A stretch of 14,470 nucleotides of DNA from Accumulibacter sp. (GTDB lineage Bacteria; Pseudomonadota; Gammaproteobacteria; Burkholderiales; Rhodocyclaceae). The position numbers and the translations under genes are program-made. Under the pieces are notes generated by a model that saw nothing but the letters and a program-made list of their open reading frames with translations, made no database searches and was not told the origin of the DNA. Below are positions 1-8,349 of this stretch, one piece after another; position 1 is the first letter of the stretch; each line of letters begins with the position of its first letter. The stretch covers positions 1-14,470 of the forward strand of contig JAISQQ010000325.1 of NCBI GenBank assembly GCA_031274075.1. The letters run 5' to 3'.

Positions 1-239
1 CGCGGCTCGAAAAATCCGAAGCGGTAGGCGGTGAAGCAGGGATTGCCGTCTTTGTCGTATCCGACGTAGCGTTCGGCGGCTATTTCGTGATCCCGGTAGC
101 GATGGATGTCCAATGGCGCAACGACCCGCGTCCGGTATTCCGGCGGCAAGTGTTCTTGCCAAAGGCGCGCCAGTGTTTCCGTCGAGGGACGGTGCTTGCT
201 GTTTTCAGCGTGCTGTTTCGATTGGGCGTGGACGTACAT
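1..239 (-). CDS. Unrecognised protein, N-terminal part (gene runs off the left edge)
   Basis: An open frame begins with ATG at 239 and stays open to the window edge, giving at least 79 residues (MYVHAQSKQHAENS... to ...FGFFEPR). The start is fixed by the modC stop codon, which lies in the same frame 24 bases upstream with no other start between. The visible part is soluble, rich in charged and aromatic residues, with no signal peptide or membrane segment and no motif I recognise. Being on the same strand and directly downstream of modC, it is probably co-transcribed with the molybdate importer, but I do not assign a function. No strong ribosome binding site is visible (only a loose GACCGAAG). 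The competing frames over this stretch look like shadows. Confidence 0.6.
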   Translation of the reverse strand, partial: MYVHAQSKQHAENSKHRPSTETLARLWQEHLPPEYRTRVVAPLDIHRYRDHEIAAERYVGYDKDGNPCFTAYRFGFFEP

Positions 240-263
240 GAACTTCGGTCTCGGTCTGTTTGT

Positions 264-1346
264 TCAAGCCAGAATCGCCACGGACTTGACCTGCGCCACG
301 ACGGACAGCCCCGGCGCGATGCCGAGCGAGACGCGGGAGCGTTCGGTGATGCGGGCCAGCAGAAGCGTGCCGTCGCGCAGGGCAAGCTGCGCCAGGACAT
401 GACCGGGGGTCTGCGTGGGAACGACGGTCCGCACGGTGGCCGGGAGCGTGTTCAGGATGCTGCTGTCTCCGTGCGCGGCCAGCGCGAGGCTGACATCGCT
501 GGCGTGGATGCGGCAACGCAGGCGGCTGCCGGGCCGTTTGTCGCGATAGGAAACGTAGAGCTGCCCGCCGGGAAATTCCAGCCGGGTGAGGCCATCGGTT
601 TCGTGGGCGGCGACCGTGGTTTCCAGCACCACGCCGGCGTCGTCGTCGGCAAAGGTGGACGGCAGGTCGGCGCGCGCCAGCGTTGCCATGAGCGGGCCGC
701 TGGCGACGGCCCGCCCGTTTTCCAGCAGCACCAGATGGTCGGCGAGCCGCGCGACTTCATCGGGCGCGTGGCTGACGTAGAGCACGGGAATATCGAGTTC
801 TTCGCGCAGCTTTTCGAGATAGGGCAGGATTTCCAGCTTGCGTTTCAAGTCCAGCGCCGCCAGCGGTTCATCCATGAGCAGCAGGCGGGGGCGGGTCAGC
901 AAGGCGCGGGCGACGGCGACCCGTTGGCGCTCGCCGCCGGAAAGACGTTCCGGGGCGCGCTCGAGCAGCGGGCGGATGCCGAGCAGGGCTATGCTGGCGT
1001 CAAAGCCTTCGCCCGCCTGGTTGCCGGAACGCTTCATGCCGTATTCCAGATTCTTGCGTACCGAAAGATGGGGGAACAGGCTGGCTTCCTGGAACACCAG
1101 CCCCAGCGGGCGCTTGTGGGTGGGCAGGAAAATGCCTTGTGCCTCGTCCTGCCAGATTTCGCCCGCGACCGTCAAACGCCCTGTGGGCGCGTGGTTCAGC
1201 CCGGCGACGCAGCGCAGGAGCGTGGTTTTGCCGCAGCCGGAATGTCCGAACAGGGCGGTGACGCCTTTTCCCGGCAGGCGCAAATCCACGTCCAGGCTGA
1301 AGTCGGGATAGGCAAGTTGAAAGCTTGCCTCGATCACCGGCTCCAC
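264..1346 (-). CDS. modC: Molybdate ABC transporter ATP-binding protein ModC
   Basis: A 360-residue ATPase that powers molybdate uptake at the inner face of the cytoplasmic membrane, paired with the ModB permease. Seen in order: Walker [10 protein letters not shown] (34-42), Q-loop Gln86, ABC signature LSGGE (135-139), Walker B LLLMDEP (155-161) and the H-loop His193 in SHAPDE. The C-terminal part, about 280-360, is a TOBE/Mop-type molybdate-binding domain as in E. coli ModC, so the length is normal for the full family. The start is GTG at 1346, inside the end of modB, giving a 13-base overlap that implies translational coupling. It is the last recognisable mod gene of the modEABC operon. The presence of the Mop domain and of modA/modB neighbours separates it from the related sulfate or Fe3+ ATPases. 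Confidence 0.95.
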   Translation of the reverse strand: MEPVIEASFQLAYPDFSLDVDLRLPGKGVTALFGHSGCGKTTLLRCVAGLNHAPTGRLTVAGEIWQDEAQGIFLPTHKRPLGLVFQEASLFPHLSVRKNLEYGMKRSGNQAGEGFDASIALLGIRPLLERAPERLSGGERQRVAVARALLTRPRLLLMDEPLAALDLKRKLEILPYLEKLREELDIPVLYVSHAPDEVARLADHLVLLENGRAVASGPLMATLARADLPSTFADDDAGVVLETTVAAHETDGLTRLEFPGGQLYVSYRDKRPGSRLRCRIHASDVSLALAAHGDSSILNTLPATVRTVVPTQTPGHVLAQLALRDGTLLLARITERSRVSLGIAPGLSVVAQVKSVAILA

Positions 1347-2008
1347 CCTTTGTATTGACGGCGCCCGTAAAGCGCCAGCAGCACCAGAAAGCTGAAAACC
1401 ACCATGCCCGCCGCAAGGATGTGCGCCTGTCCGTATTCCATCGCCTCCACATGGTTGTAAATCTGCACGGAGAGCACCTGGGTTTTGCCGGGGATGTTGC
1501 CGCCGATCATCAGCACCACGCCAAATTCGCCGATCGTATGCGCGAAACCGAGAATGGCGGCGGTGACAAAGCCGGGACGCGCCAGCGGCAGGGCAACGCT
1601 GAAGAAGGCGTCCCAGGGACTCGCCCGCAGGCTGGCGGCGACTTCCAGCGGGCGCTCGCCCACCGCTTCAAAGGCGTTCTGTATGGGTTGCACGACGAAG
1701 GGCAGGGAATAGAACACGGAAGCTACCACCAGCCCGGTGAAGGAAAAAGGCAGCGCGCCCCAGCCGAGCGACGAGGTGATTTTCCCCACCGGGCCGTGCG
1801 GCCCCATGAAGAGCAGCAGATAAAACCCCAGCACGGTGGGGGGCAGCACCAGCGGCAAGGCCACGACGGCCCCGACCGGGCCTTTCCAGCGGGAACGGGT
1901 GCGCGACAGCCACCAGGCGATCGGCGTTCCGACCAGAAGGAGCAAAGCCGTCACCAGACTCGCCAGTTCAAGGGTGAGCCTGATGGCGGCAAGGCTGGAA
2001 GTATCCAT
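1334..2008 (-). CDS. modB: Molybdate ABC transporter permease ModB
   Basis: A 224-residue integral membrane protein with about five hydrophobic helices. It forms the homodimeric channel through which ModA-delivered molybdate enters the cytoplasm. The cytoplasmic EAA-type loop that docks on ModC is visible as [14 protein letters not shown] followed by ALPLARPG and then HTIGEFG, a stretch typical of ModB. Length agrees with the family (E. coli ModB is about 229 residues). ATG at 2008 lies 23 bases after the modA stop; no strong Shine-Dalgarno sequence is seen there, so coupling to modA is likely. Its end overlaps modC by 13 bases. Confidence 0.95.
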   Translation of the reverse strand: MDTSSLAAIRLTLELASLVTALLLLVGTPIAWWLSRTRSRWKGPVGAVVALPLVLPPTVLGFYLLLFMGPHGPVGKITSSLGWGALPFSFTGLVVASVFYSLPFVVQPIQNAFEAVGERPLEVAASLRASPWDAFFSVALPLARPGFVTAAILGFAHTIGEFGVVLMIGGNIPGKTQVLSVQIYNHVEAMEYGQAHILAAGMVVFSFLVLLALYGRRQYKGWSR

Positions 2009-2031
2009 GCGCGTCCAAGAAACTCGCCGGG

Positions 2032-3664
<1,633 letters not shown>

Positions 3665-3672
3665 GATTTTGT

Positions 3673-3696
3673 CGCAATATTCACAAAGATATAGCG
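3673..3696. promoter_or_regulatory. Predicted ModE operator of the modEABC operon
   Basis: The stretch reads CGCAATAT, eight spacer bases, ATATAGCG. The halves are inverted copies with one mismatch, and the 8-8-8 layout is the same as the E. coli modA operator (CGTTATAT, eight bases, ACATAACG). It sits nine bases upstream of the modE ATG. On the minus strand the TATATC inside it could serve as a -10 box, so bound ModE would block transcription. I saw no convincing -35 box at a standard distance. Confidence 0.75.
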
Positions 3697-3757
3697 GGTA
3701 CCGCAAAAGGGGTCTGTCGAGCGCAAGCGAGGCGAAATTTCTTCCAGGCCGCATGGG

Positions 3758-3781
3758 CGCTATGCTTGCATTGCCAGAACG
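3758..3781. promoter_or_regulatory. Weak ModE-like palindrome in the modE-modG intergenic region
   Basis: CGCTATGC, eight bases, CCAGAACG. The left half matches the ModE half site at six of eight positions and the right half at about five of eight. It is a weak match on its own, reported because it shares the region with a clear site. A loose sigma-70 match for modG (TTGCAT at 3766-3771, 18 bases, TAGGAT at 3790-3795) overlaps it. Confidence 0.25.
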
Positions 3782-3813
3782 CTTCCCGGTAGGATGATCC
3801 GCTCCGACAAACC

Positions 3814-3837
3814 CGTCATTCATGACCCGATATAGCG
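3814..3837. promoter_or_regulatory. Possible second ModE site, upstream of modG
   Basis: CGTCATTC, eight bases, ATATAGCG. The right half is identical to the right half of the main operator at 3689-3696; the left half matches E. coli-type CGTTATAT at about five of eight. It lies 120 bases before the modG ATG, a position suitable for molybdate control of modG. The exact repetition of the nine bases GATATAGCG at 3688-3696 and 3829-3837 is the strongest argument. Confidence 0.4.
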
Positions 3838-3956
3838 AAAATCGTGCCTGCCTGAAAATGTCCTGTCTGGAAATGCCGCGTGACACGCCGCATGACACGT
3901 CACTTCGGGCCGCCAGCGAGGATTCGCGCATCAGGAGAACACCAGGAGAACGCAAC

Positions 3957-4385
3957 ATGAGCATCAGCGCCCGCAACGTTTTTTCCGGCGTCGTCACAGG
4001 TCTTGGCATTGACTCCGTCAACAGCCAGGTCGAGCTGACTACCGCGGGCGGCGACAAGATCATCGCCGTCGTCACCAGCGCCAGCGTCGCCGAACTCGGC
4101 CTGGCGCTGGGCAAGCCCGCCAACGCCTACGTCAAGGCTCCCTGGGTCATGGTGCAGGCAGGCCCGTCCGACATCCGCTTCTCCGCCCGCAACCATCTGG
4201 CGGGAATCGTGCGACAAGTCACCAAGGGCGCGGTCAATTCCAAAGTCGTCGTCGAACTCCCGGGCGGTACGCCGGTATCCGCCGTCATCACCAACGAAGC
4301 CGCGCTCGAACTCGCCTTGAAACCCGGCGTTCCGGCGGCCGTACTCTTCAAGGCCAGCCACGTCATCCTGGGCGTGCCGGCTTGA
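3957..4385 (+). CDS. modG: Molbindin ModG, two tandem Mop domains
   Basis: A 142-residue cytoplasmic molybdate/tungstate-binding protein made of two Mop domains, about 2-68 (ISARNVFSGVV...) and 73-140 (FSARNHLAGIV...), each opening with the SARN signature. A. vinelandii ModG has the same length and two-domain design and lies divergently beside modEABC, as here; it forms trimers that store and buffer intracellular molybdate. The frame is open from 3822, but ATG at 3957 is chosen because it has AGGAG at 3944-3948, eight bases away, and the Mop homology starts directly after it. The site-bearing piece CAGGAGAAC is itself duplicated in tandem with two bases between. It has no helix-turn-helix, which separates it from ModE. 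Possibly ModE-controlled through the sites upstream. Confidence 0.9.
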   Translation: MSISARNVFSGVVTGLGIDSVNSQVELTTAGGDKIIAVVTSASVAELGLALGKPANAYVKAPWVMVQAGPSDIRFSARNHLAGIVRQVTKGAVNSKVVVELPGGTPVSAVITNEAALELALKPGVPAAVLFKASHVILGVPA

Positions 4386-4392
4386 ACGCGGG

Positions 4393-4409
4393 GGCGGGTA
4401 AAACCCGCC
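4393..4409 (+). terminator. Hairpin after modG, possible terminator
   Basis: GGCGGGT, loop AAA, ACCCGCC forms a perfect seven-base-pair stem that starts eight bases after the modG stop. No run of T follows, so it is not a classical intrinsic terminator; it may instead stabilise the mRNA end. A second hairpin, GCGGG with CCCGC, lies at 4421-4437. Confidence 0.35.
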
Positions 4410-4458
4410 TCTCCTGCGGCGCGGGTCTCCGGCCCGCCTGGGCGTTAGCGCAGACCGT

Positions 4459-4571
4459 GGCGCACACCGTAGGGCGGGAAAGCGCAGCGCCTCCCGCCGG
4501 TCGTTCGCTCCGGCGGCAACGCCGCCGCTTATCGAATTCGACGGCCTTTGTAATCGTGCGGCGCGTTGCGC
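4459..4571 (+). repeat. Dispersed direct repeat, copy A
   Basis: This segment matches 14210-14318 in the same orientation with, by eye, about seven substitutions and two short gaps. The match starts at GGCGCAC before the GTAGGG head and covers the left arm and centre of the inverted-repeat element, then stops before the right arm. Confidence 0.8.
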
Positions 4572-4615
4572 CGTGAAAAAGAACCGGCGGGAGGCGCTGC
4601 GCTTTCCCGCCCTAC
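4469..4615. repeat. MITE-like element with 33-base terminal inverted repeats
   Basis: The left arm 4469-4501 begins GTAGGGCGGGAAAGCGCAGC and the right arm 4583-4615 is its exact reverse complement over 33 bases. Each arm can also fold on itself (GGCGGGA with TCCCGCC). Between them are a further hairpin (CGGCGG, CAAC or similar loop, GCCGCC near 4511-4527) and GGCGC-GTT-GCGCC near 4560-4572. There is no coding capacity. This kind of GTAGGGCGGG-headed palindromic repeat is a widespread type of dispersed repeat in proteobacteria; whether it moves is unknown. Confidence 0.7.
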
Positions 4616-4724
4616 CGAAGCGTCGCTGTTTTCACGCACACCGGTCGACTTTACGTTCAAGAGAAGATCGTGAACAGGTTCTCAGGGCATTGCGCGCTTC
4701 ATTCGTTGTCCCGGACAGCCGCGC

Positions 4725-5582
4725 TCATGCGGCCGCCAGCGCCTGGGCAGGCTTTGCCAGCTTTGCCAGTTCGCGCCAGCCGGCGTCGATCACTTCCAGG
4801 CCGAGGCGGGCGCAACAGCGTTTTTCCTTGGCGTTGGCGTCGGGGAGCAAGGCCCATCCCGCGGGTTCGGCGGCGTCATGAATGAAGTCCGAGAGCAGCA
4901 TGCGGGTGGTGTCGCGGTCGAGGCGGGTGGCGAGGACGAGGTAGCGCAGACCCTTGCGGCGGGCCTTGAGATAGGGAGGAATGGCAAATCCGCCCATGAG
5001 TTCGGTGAGGTAGTCGACAAAGTCCGCGTCGGACGCGATCCAGTGAGGTTCGGGGCAGGGTGTGCCGCAGGGTTTGAAGAGGATGGGCGCGGCGGGGTCG
5101 ATGCTGTCGTCGTCCCCGGCGGCGGCGTAGCGCGCGCCGTCGTGGCGATAGAGCTTGTAGCGCGTACCGCCCCGGATGCGGGCGACGCCGGTGATGAGGG
5201 TGTGCGCGCGTCCGGCCCACTGCTGTTGCAGGCCGGTGTCGCGGTTGATGTCGATGATGTAGGAGAGGTTCAGGCGGGCGAGCCATTCGTGCAGGGCCGC
5301 CGGACGCCAGCCGGGATCGGCGTAAATGGCCTCGAGGCCGCGATTGATGACGGCGCGGCCCCGTTTCAGCTCGATGTTCATGGCCGCGCGGGAAAACTCG
5401 TACATCAGCCGGGGAGCCATCGGTTTACCGTTGTTGAGGGCATGAATCAGCTCATCGCTGGTGACGGGGATTTTCGCGCCGGATTCAAAATGGGTGACAT
5501 CGGCCAGCGCGCCGTCGCCGATGAAGGGGACGACCGCGTCGGCGTCGAGGGCGTCGAGGATGGCGTCGAAACTCGATCTCAT
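4725..5582 (-). CDS. SIR2-like protein encoded at the end of the rnf operon
   Basis: A 285-residue soluble protein that I recognise as distantly SIR2-like (SIR2_2 type NAD-binding fold), without a known function. Supporting pieces in order: a glycine-rich VVPFIGDGAL (17-26) where SIR2 proteins have GAGAS; YIIDINRD (108-115) in place of the TxNxD segment; ILFKPCG followed by WIASDADFVDYL (167-192) in place of the KLHG segment that carries the catalytic histidine; and RYLVLATRLDRDTTRMLL (213-230) plus GLEVIDAGW (261-269) as the closing Rossmann strands. The position expected for the catalytic histidine is Cys172, so NAD hydrolysis or deacylation may be lost or altered. It starts four bases after the rnfH stop with GGAAAGAG upstream, so it is the last gene of the rnf operon and likely NifA-controlled. 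It could act as an NAD-responsive partner of Rnf or nitrogenase, but that is speculation. Confidence 0.75.
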   Translation of the reverse strand: MRSSFDAILDALDADAVVPFIGDGALADVTHFESGAKIPVTSDELIHALNNGKPMAPRLMYEFSRAAMNIELKRGRAVINRGLEAIYADPGWRPAALHEWLARLNLSYIIDINRDTGLQQQWAGRAHTLITGVARIRGGTRYKLYRHDGARYAAAGDDDSIDPAAPILFKPCGTPCPEPHWIASDADFVDYLTELMGGFAIPPYLKARRKGLRYLVLATRLDRDTTRMLLSDFIHDAAEPAGWALLPDANAKEKRCCARLGLEVIDAGWRELAKLAKPAQALAAA

Positions 5583-5586
5583 GGCG

Positions 5587-5892
5587 CTACTCTTTCCCCG
5601 CCTCCCCGTCCGCTCCCCTGTCCCGGCGCGGCACGGTTTCCGGGTCGGCGATGATGGGGCGGTAGATTTCCACCCGGTCGCCCGCTTTCAGGGCGGCGTT
5701 GAGTTTGGTCAGTTTGCCGAAGACGCCGACTTTCTGGTTTTCCAGGTCGATGTGGGGAAACTGTTCCAGGATGCCGGAGCGTTCGATGGCCTCCTGTACC
5801 GTGGCGGTTTCCGGGACTTCGAGATTGAGCCAGGTTTGCTGGCTGGGTTCGGAATAGGCGACGCCGATTTGTATGGTTTGCATGGTTTGCAT
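5587..5892 (-). CDS. rnfH: RnfH-family protein
   Basis: A small soluble protein of 101 residues with a ubiquitin-like beta-grasp fold, of the RnfH family found at the end of diazotroph rnf operons. Its biochemical role is not established. The family core is visible: VAYSEPSQQTWLNLEVPETA, then TVQEAIERSGI, the segment VGVFGKL (54-60) and GDRVEIYRPIIADPE (71-85). The tail after PRRDRGADG is charged and variable. The start is uncertain between ATG at 5892 and ATG at 5883, because both lie in a tandem 9-base repeat; GAGAG upstream fits 5892 better. It lies 30 bases after rnfE and four bases before the SIR2-like gene. Confidence 0.9.
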   Translation of the reverse strand: MQTMQTIQIGVAYSEPSQQTWLNLEVPETATVQEAIERSGILEQFPHIDLENQKVGVFGKLTKLNAALKAGDRVEIYRPIIADPETVPRRDRGADGEAGKE

Positions 5893-5899
5893 GGTTTGC
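5873..5899. repeat. Three perfect tandem 9-base repeats spanning the rnfH start
   Basis: ATGGTTTGC occurs three times in a row on the plus strand. On the coding strand the copies give repeated Met-Gln-Thr codons (MQTMQT then IQI) and carry both candidate start codons. Slippage would add or remove one MQT without breaking the frame. Confidence 0.9.
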
Positions 5900-5922
5900 T
5901 CTCGGATGCCGGTTTTGGGTTT

Positions 5923-6624
5923 TCATCGGGTGTCGACCGGGGCGGCGCTTTCTTCCGCGTCGCTGGTTTTCTGGCGGGATTTTTGTCCTGCTTGCCGTCT
6001 TGCATCCAGCAGCCGTTTGCCCGCCAGCAGGAAACCCAGCACGGCGAACGCGCCGGGGGGAAGGATCATGAGCAGCGCGCCGCCGCGTTCGTGCAGGCGG
6101 ATTTCCAGGAAAGCGAAACCGGCGCCCAGGAGTTGCGGAGCCTGCGCAAAGAGCGTGCCGCTGCCGAGAAATTCCCGGATCAGGCCGATGAGGGTCAGCG
6201 CGAAGGTGAAGCCCAGACCCATAGCCAGGCCATCGACGCACGAAGCCCAGACCCCGTTCCTGGAAGCGAAGGCTTCCGCCCGCCCCAGAATGGCGCAATT
6301 GACGACGATCAGGGCAATGAAGATGCCCAGCACCTTGTAGAGTTCGTGCAGCCAGGCATCGAGCGCCATGTCCACCAGCGTGACCAGGCCGGCAATCAGG
6401 ATGATGAAAACGGGAATGCGCACCTGCGGGCTGACGACGCCGCGGATCAGGGAAATCAGGATATTGGAGGCGGCGAGCACCGCCGTGGTGGCCAGCCCCA
6501 TGCCGAGGCCATTCGTGCCGCTGGTAGTCACCGCCATCGACGGGCAGAGCGCCAGCATTTGGGCGAAGACGACGTTGTTGTCCCAGAGGCCGTCCTTGAC
6601 CAGGGTCTTGATCGACGCGCTCAT
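5923..6624 (-). CDS. rnfE: Rnf electron-transfer complex membrane subunit RnfE
   Basis: A 233-residue integral membrane protein with about six helices, homologous to NqrD and paired with RnfA. In the NQR/RNF structures the two subunits together hold a [2Fe-2S] cluster inside the membrane; the matching cysteines here are Cys27 in [10 protein letters not shown] and Cys110 in [14 protein letters not shown]. The [12 protein letters not shown] stretch is a firm family signature. The hydrophilic tail after about residue 208 ([16 protein letters not shown]...) is variable. ATG at 6624 overlaps the rnfG stop by four bases (ATGA), indicating coupled translation. Fifth Rnf subunit gene after A, B, C, D and G. 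Confidence 0.95.
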   Translation of the reverse strand: MSASIKTLVKDGLWDNNVVFAQMLALCPSMAVTTSGTNGLGMGLATTAVLAASNILISLIRGVVSPQVRIPVFIILIAGLVTLVDMALDAWLHELYKVLGIFIALIVVNCAILGRAEAFASRNGVWASCVDGLAMGLGFTFALTLIGLIREFLGSGTLFAQAPQLLGAGFAFLEIRLHERGGALLMILPPGAFAVLGFLLAGKRLLDARRQAGQKSRQKTSDAEESAAPVDTR

Positions 6625-7235
6625 GAGCTTCGTTCTCCCTCCAGCAGCGCCGCCTTGTGGCGGGCGAAGGTTTCCAGTCCGCTCTTGACGGCGTTCACCA
6701 CGGCGCGAGGCGTGATGGTCGCGCCCGCGAGCTGGTCGAATCCGCCGCCGTCTTTTTTCACCGCCCAGACCGCGCCATCGAGCGCTTTGCCGGTGAAGCC
6801 GTTTATCCAGCCGCTTTTGGCGATCTCGATCTTGTCGCCCAGCCCCGGCGTTTCCGTGTGCTTCAAGACTCGCACCCCCAGGATGCCGCCGTCTTTGTCG
6901 ACCGCCATCAGGATGACGATTTCGCCGCCGTAGCCTTTGCCGACGACCTTGAATACCACGCCTTTGACCGTTCCACCCTGGCGCGCCCGGTAAACCAGCA
7001 AAGGGTCTTCTCCGCCCGCGTCGATTTCGACGCGGTCCGCCAGCAGATTGTTGTCGGCGAAACCGTCGGGCAAGACTTCCACCAGTGAATCGCGCAGGTC
7101 TGCGGCTTCGGCTTCGCCGATGGCTTCCCGCGTGGCGTCGGCCACCCAGGCGAGGGTCACGGAAGCCAGCAGGGCCACGGCGCCCAGCAACACGGGTTGG
7201 TAAAGGGGATGCTCCTTCAGGTTTTCAAGCGCCAT
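6621..7235 (-). CDS. rnfG: Rnf complex flavoprotein subunit RnfG
   Basis: A 204-residue subunit with one N-terminal membrane helix (about 13-33) and a periplasmic domain carrying covalently bound FMN, homologous to NqrC. The flavinylation motif is seen as [14 protein letters not shown], with Thr173 of GAT the predicted attachment site for the ApbE transferase; the usual Ser/Thr three positions before it is Ala here. The segment [11 protein letters not shown] (126-136) is strongly conserved in the family. It starts inside the end of rnfD with an 11-base overlap and ends with a four-base overlap into rnfE. No apbE gene is in the window, so that enzyme must be encoded elsewhere. Confidence 0.94.
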   Translation of the reverse strand: MALENLKEHPLYQPVLLGAVALLASVTLAWVADATREAIGEAEAADLRDSLVEVLPDGFADNNLLADRVEIDAGGEDPLLVYRARQGGTVKGVVFKVVGKGYGGEIVILMAVDKDGGILGVRVLKHTETPGLGDKIEIAKSGWINGFTGKALDGAVWAVKKDGGGFDQLAGATITPRAVVNAVKSGLETFARHKAALLEGERSS

Positions 7236-8349
7236 GCCGGCTTCCCCCGCGGGCGTCGGGCGGCGCGGCCAGGCTGACGGGACGTCCCGACCAGGTGCGC
7301 CCCAGGACGCGCGGCTTGACGCAGTGGTCGATGATCGGCGTGAGCGCGTTCATGAACAAAATGGCGAAGGCCACGCCTTCGGGATAGCCGCCCAGGCTGC
7401 GGATGACCCAGGTCGTCAGCCCGACGCCCAGGCCAAAAACGAGTTTCCCCAGGTCCGTGACCGGGGAAGTGACGTAATCGGTGGCGATGAAAAACGCGCC
7501 CAGCAGCAACGCGCCGGAAAGAAGATGGCTGCCGGCGTCCAGATACGCTTCAGGCGCAAAAGCGTGGGCAATGATGGCCGGAACCAGCGTGCCCGCCAGT
7601 ACGCCCACCGGCGCTTGCCAGCGGATGACGCCCGTCGCCAATAAAAAAACGCCGCCCGCCAGAATCAAGAGCGCGGAAGATTCGCCCAGGCTGCCCGCCC
7701 GCACCCCCAGCCATGAGAGTTGGGGCGCATGGCCGGCGGCGAGCGCCTGCGCCAGCCCGACGCCGCGGGAAAGTTCCGTTTTGGCGAAGCCGAGCAGGGA
7801 GGCGCTGGTCATGGCGTCCAGCAAGGGTATTTGCCCCAGGGTGATGCGTAGGCCCTCGATGAAACCCGGCGCGGCGAGGGACGCGAGCGGCAGCGGCGCA
7901 ACCCAGGCGGTGAGTTGCAGCGGGAAGGAAATCAGCAGCGCTACCCGCGCCACCATCGCCGGGTTGAAAACGTTCTGCCCCAGGCCGCCGAAGACCTGCT
8001 TGCCGATGACGATGGCGATGAACGCGCCGAGCGTGCCCACCCACCAGGGCGACCAGGGCGGCAGGGTCATCGCCAGCAGCCAGCCGGTGAGCAGGGCGGA
8101 GCCGTCGCCCAGGATACGCCCGGCGTCTTTTTCCCCGGCCAGGCGCAGGCTCATGAACTCGAAGACCAGGACGGAGAGCAGCGTAATCAGCCACAACAGG
8201 AAGGCCGGCCAGCCGTAGAGCCAGAAACCGAACAGCGTGGCGGGCGTCAGGGCGAGTTGCACCCGCCGCATGGTGCGGCGGATTTCGCCGCCGCCGTGGG
8301 CATGGGGCGAGGCGAAAGTCCGGACGGCGCGATAATCGGCAACGCTCAT
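7225..8349 (-). CDS. rnfD: Rnf complex membrane flavoprotein subunit RnfD
   Basis: A 374-residue membrane protein with about nine to ten helices, homologous to NqrB. It carries FMN (covalent) and riboflavin in the family and forms part of the electron path and ion-coupling unit. Family marks: FGGLGQNVFNPAMVAR (120-135), the flavinylation-type motif DAMTSASLLG (178-187), and the C-terminal GYPEGVAFAILFMNALTPIID. In the motif the acceptor would be Ser184 rather than the usual Thr. The C-terminus ends in a polar stretch of about 30 residues that is likely variable. ATG at 8349 overlaps the rnfC stop by four bases. Confidence 0.94.
   Translation of the reverse strand: MSVADYRAVRTFASPHAHGGGEIRRTMRRVQLALTPATLFGFWLYGWPAFLLWLITLLSVLVFEFMSLRLAGEKDAGRILGDGSALLTGWLLAMTLPPWSPWWVGTLGAFIAIVIGKQVFGGLGQNVFNPAMVARVALLISFPLQLTAWVAPLPLASLAAPGFIEGLRITLGQIPLLDAMTSASLLGFAKTELSRGVGLAQALAAGHAPQLSWLGVRAGSLGESSALLILAGGVFLLATGVIRWQAPVGVLAGTLVPAIIAHAFAPEAYLDAGSHLLSGALLLGAFFIATDYVTSPVTDLGKLVFGLGVGLTTWVIRSLGGYPEGVAFAILFMNALTPIIDHCVKPRVLGRTWSGRPVSLAAPPDARGGSRHGA

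Larger units (their letters stand above)
4386..4724. other. Gene-free stretch between converging modG and the SIR2-like gene
   Basis: No credible gene. The stretch begins with two GC-rich hairpins (4393-4409 and about 4421-4437), then carries a 147-base inverted-repeat element (4469-4615), and ends with about 110 bases in which I see nothing clear. Short open frames here translate repeat sequence (for example RREALRFPAL) and are taken as spurious. Confidence 0.7.

Noticed and set aside
87..1358. Open frame of 423 codons antisense to modC
   Set aside because: Shadow of modC; no recognisable protein features and no ribosome binding site.
3665..4123. N-terminal extension of modE to 425 residues
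   Set aside because: ModE family homology starts at MEQSLHRF (3664); the extension would cover the ModE operator and the modG leader and gene start.
4469..4615. Short CRISPR-like or tRNA-like structure
   Set aside because: There are only two inverted arms, not regularly spaced direct repeats, and no tRNA cloverleaf or anticodon arm can be drawn.
4573..4885. Small plus-strand frames in the modG to SIR2 gap (e.g. one starting MKKNRREALRFPAL)
   Set aside because: They translate the dispersed repeat and the antisense of the SIR2-like gene; the same RREALRFPAL-type peptide appears from the repeat near nifA.
5461..6933. Open frame of 490 codons on the plus strand across rnfH, rnfE and rnfG
   Set aside because: Runs antisense through three confidently identified genes; composition is that of a GC-driven shadow.
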